In this document: positions 5,418 to 5,662 of the stretch, one piece after another
How positions within the stretch are numbered: the first letter of the stretch is position 1
Layout: each line of letters opens with the position of its first letter
DNA from: Methanobrevibacter sp.
GTDB lineage: Archaea; Methanobacteriota; Methanobacteria; Methanobacteriales; Methanobacteriaceae
Direction of reading: 5' to 3'
DNA: 5,662 nt
NCBI GenBank assembly: GCA_017404125.1
Contig: JAFRCZ010000131.1
Coordinates: 1 to 5,662 of the forward strand
The notes under the pieces: model-generated
Told to the model about the DNA's origin: nothing
Seen by the model: the letters and a program-made list of their open reading frames with translations, nothing else
Databases searched by the model: none
Program-made: the position numbers and the translations under genes

Positions 5418-5445
5418 TGAAATTTAAAATTTGAAATTTAAAATT
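5418..5445. repeat. tandem 14-bp repeat over the purO promoter region
   Basis: TGAAATTTAAAATT is present twice, head to tail, without any mismatch (5418-5431 and 5432-5445). Read toward purO, each copy contains TTTTAAATTT, which can serve as a TATA-like element. The upstream copy would place initiation near 5412 and include the GGGGT site in the leader. The nearer copy would start near 5398 and exclude it. Confidence 0.6.
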
Positions 5446-5507
5446 AAAAAATTCTAAAAATGAAAATAATATTTTTTAAAAATAATTAAAAAATATGATG
5501 GAAAATT

Positions 5508-5520
5508 AAAAAAATAAAAA
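5508..5520 (-). terminator. U-tract after the right-edge gene
   Basis: Read leftward, five U (5516-5520) and seven U (5508-5514) follow the stop codon of the right-edge gene by about 20 bases. This fits an archaeal U-tract terminator that separates it from purO. A further run of six A lies at 5488-5493. Confidence 0.4.
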
Positions 5521-5538
5521 TTAAAATAAAATTTAATA

Positions 5539-5661
5539 TCATTCTGGACTATGAACCGCCTCTTGAGGGCTCATTCCAGCAGGTGCCTGAATATATATGG
5601 CATGTTCGCTCGTTTTAATCTGAACATCACCTTGGTCAAGCACTCTAGCATGAACACCTAT
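5539..5661 (-). CDS. 3' end of an unrecognised gene cut by the window edge
   Basis: Forty codons are open from the edge to a TGA (complement of 5539-5541). They encode a protein end with segments such as GVHARVLDQGDVQIK, HAIYIQAPAGM and a final AVHSPE. The alternating hydrophobic and charged residues look like a real protein, with beta strands likely. I do not recognise the family; the ARVL..GDV stretch faintly recalls beta-barrel domains, but this is too little to name one. G+C is visibly higher than in the spacers, and codons such as CAG, GCG and ACG appear. The gene lies upstream of purO on the same strand, with 144 bases between. A rightward frame is also open here but looks like a shadow. 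Confidence 0.65.
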   Translation of the reverse strand: MGVHARVLDQGDVQIKTSEHAIYIQAPAGMSPQEAVHSPE

Positions 5662-5662
5662 A

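Noticed and set aside
5551..5662. Rightward open frame starting with ATG at 5551 and running off the edge
   Set aside because: It has no ribosome site, and its Ser/Arg/Asn/His-rich product looks like a shadow; the leftward frame over the same bases reads as a real protein.
1..5662. CRISPR array, insertion sequence, integrase, toxin-antitoxin or defence genes
   Set aside because: No regularly spaced repeats, transposase motifs or defence domains were seen; all recognised genes are core metabolic or cellular genes.

Overview
The window reads as a chromosomal segment of a methanogenic archaeon of the order Methanobacteriales, most likely Methanobrevibacter or a close relative. Four things point there. 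The DNA is very AT-rich, with almost pure A/T spacers. There is an archaeal-type IMP cyclohydrolase (PurO). There is a serine-type CDP-alcohol phosphatidyltransferase of the archaetidylserine synthase kind. There is also an MreB-type actin, which among archaea is typical of methanogens with pseudomurein walls. From memory, archaetidylserine synthase (MTH1027) and PurO (MTH1020) have nearby locus tags in Methanothermobacter thermautotrophicus, so this looks like a conserved chromosomal neighbourhood rather than an accessory island.

Layout, left to right. Positions 1-110 hold A-rich DNA with U-tract termination signals for the leftward gene, and perhaps the tail of a rightward gene (3-83). pssA runs leftward (111-1046). 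A 657-base A/T-rich gap follows (1047-1703); it holds the pssA promoter, several inverted repeats and the promoter of the next gene, but no convincing gene. Three genes then run rightward, each with its own spacer: an unrecognised 246-residue protein with a Lys/Glu-rich tail (1704-2444), mreB (2670-3740, TTG start) and rnhB for ribonuclease HII (3942-4601). purO runs leftward and convergently to rnhB (4771-5394). Upstream of purO on the same strand is the 3' end of an unrecognised gene cut by the window edge (5539-5661).

The functions are housekeeping: polar lipid head-group synthesis, cell shape, RNA/DNA hybrid repair and the last step of purine synthesis. The spacers of 144-657 bases, most with their own U-tracts or hairpins, suggest mostly single-gene transcription units rather than one operon. 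No CRISPR array, insertion sequence, phage gene, toxin-antitoxin pair, tRNA or rRNA was seen.

I found no clear novel system. The items most worth a second look are the unknown gene next to mreB, the strong hairpin after mreB, the large imperfect inverted repeat in the 657-base gap, a palindrome at the predicted pssA start site, a tandem 14-bp repeat at the purO promoter, a predicted leaderless start for rnhB, and the lack of a rightward terminator between rnhB and purO. All promoter, terminator and operator calls are pattern-based inferences in very AT-rich DNA, where short repeats arise easily by chance.
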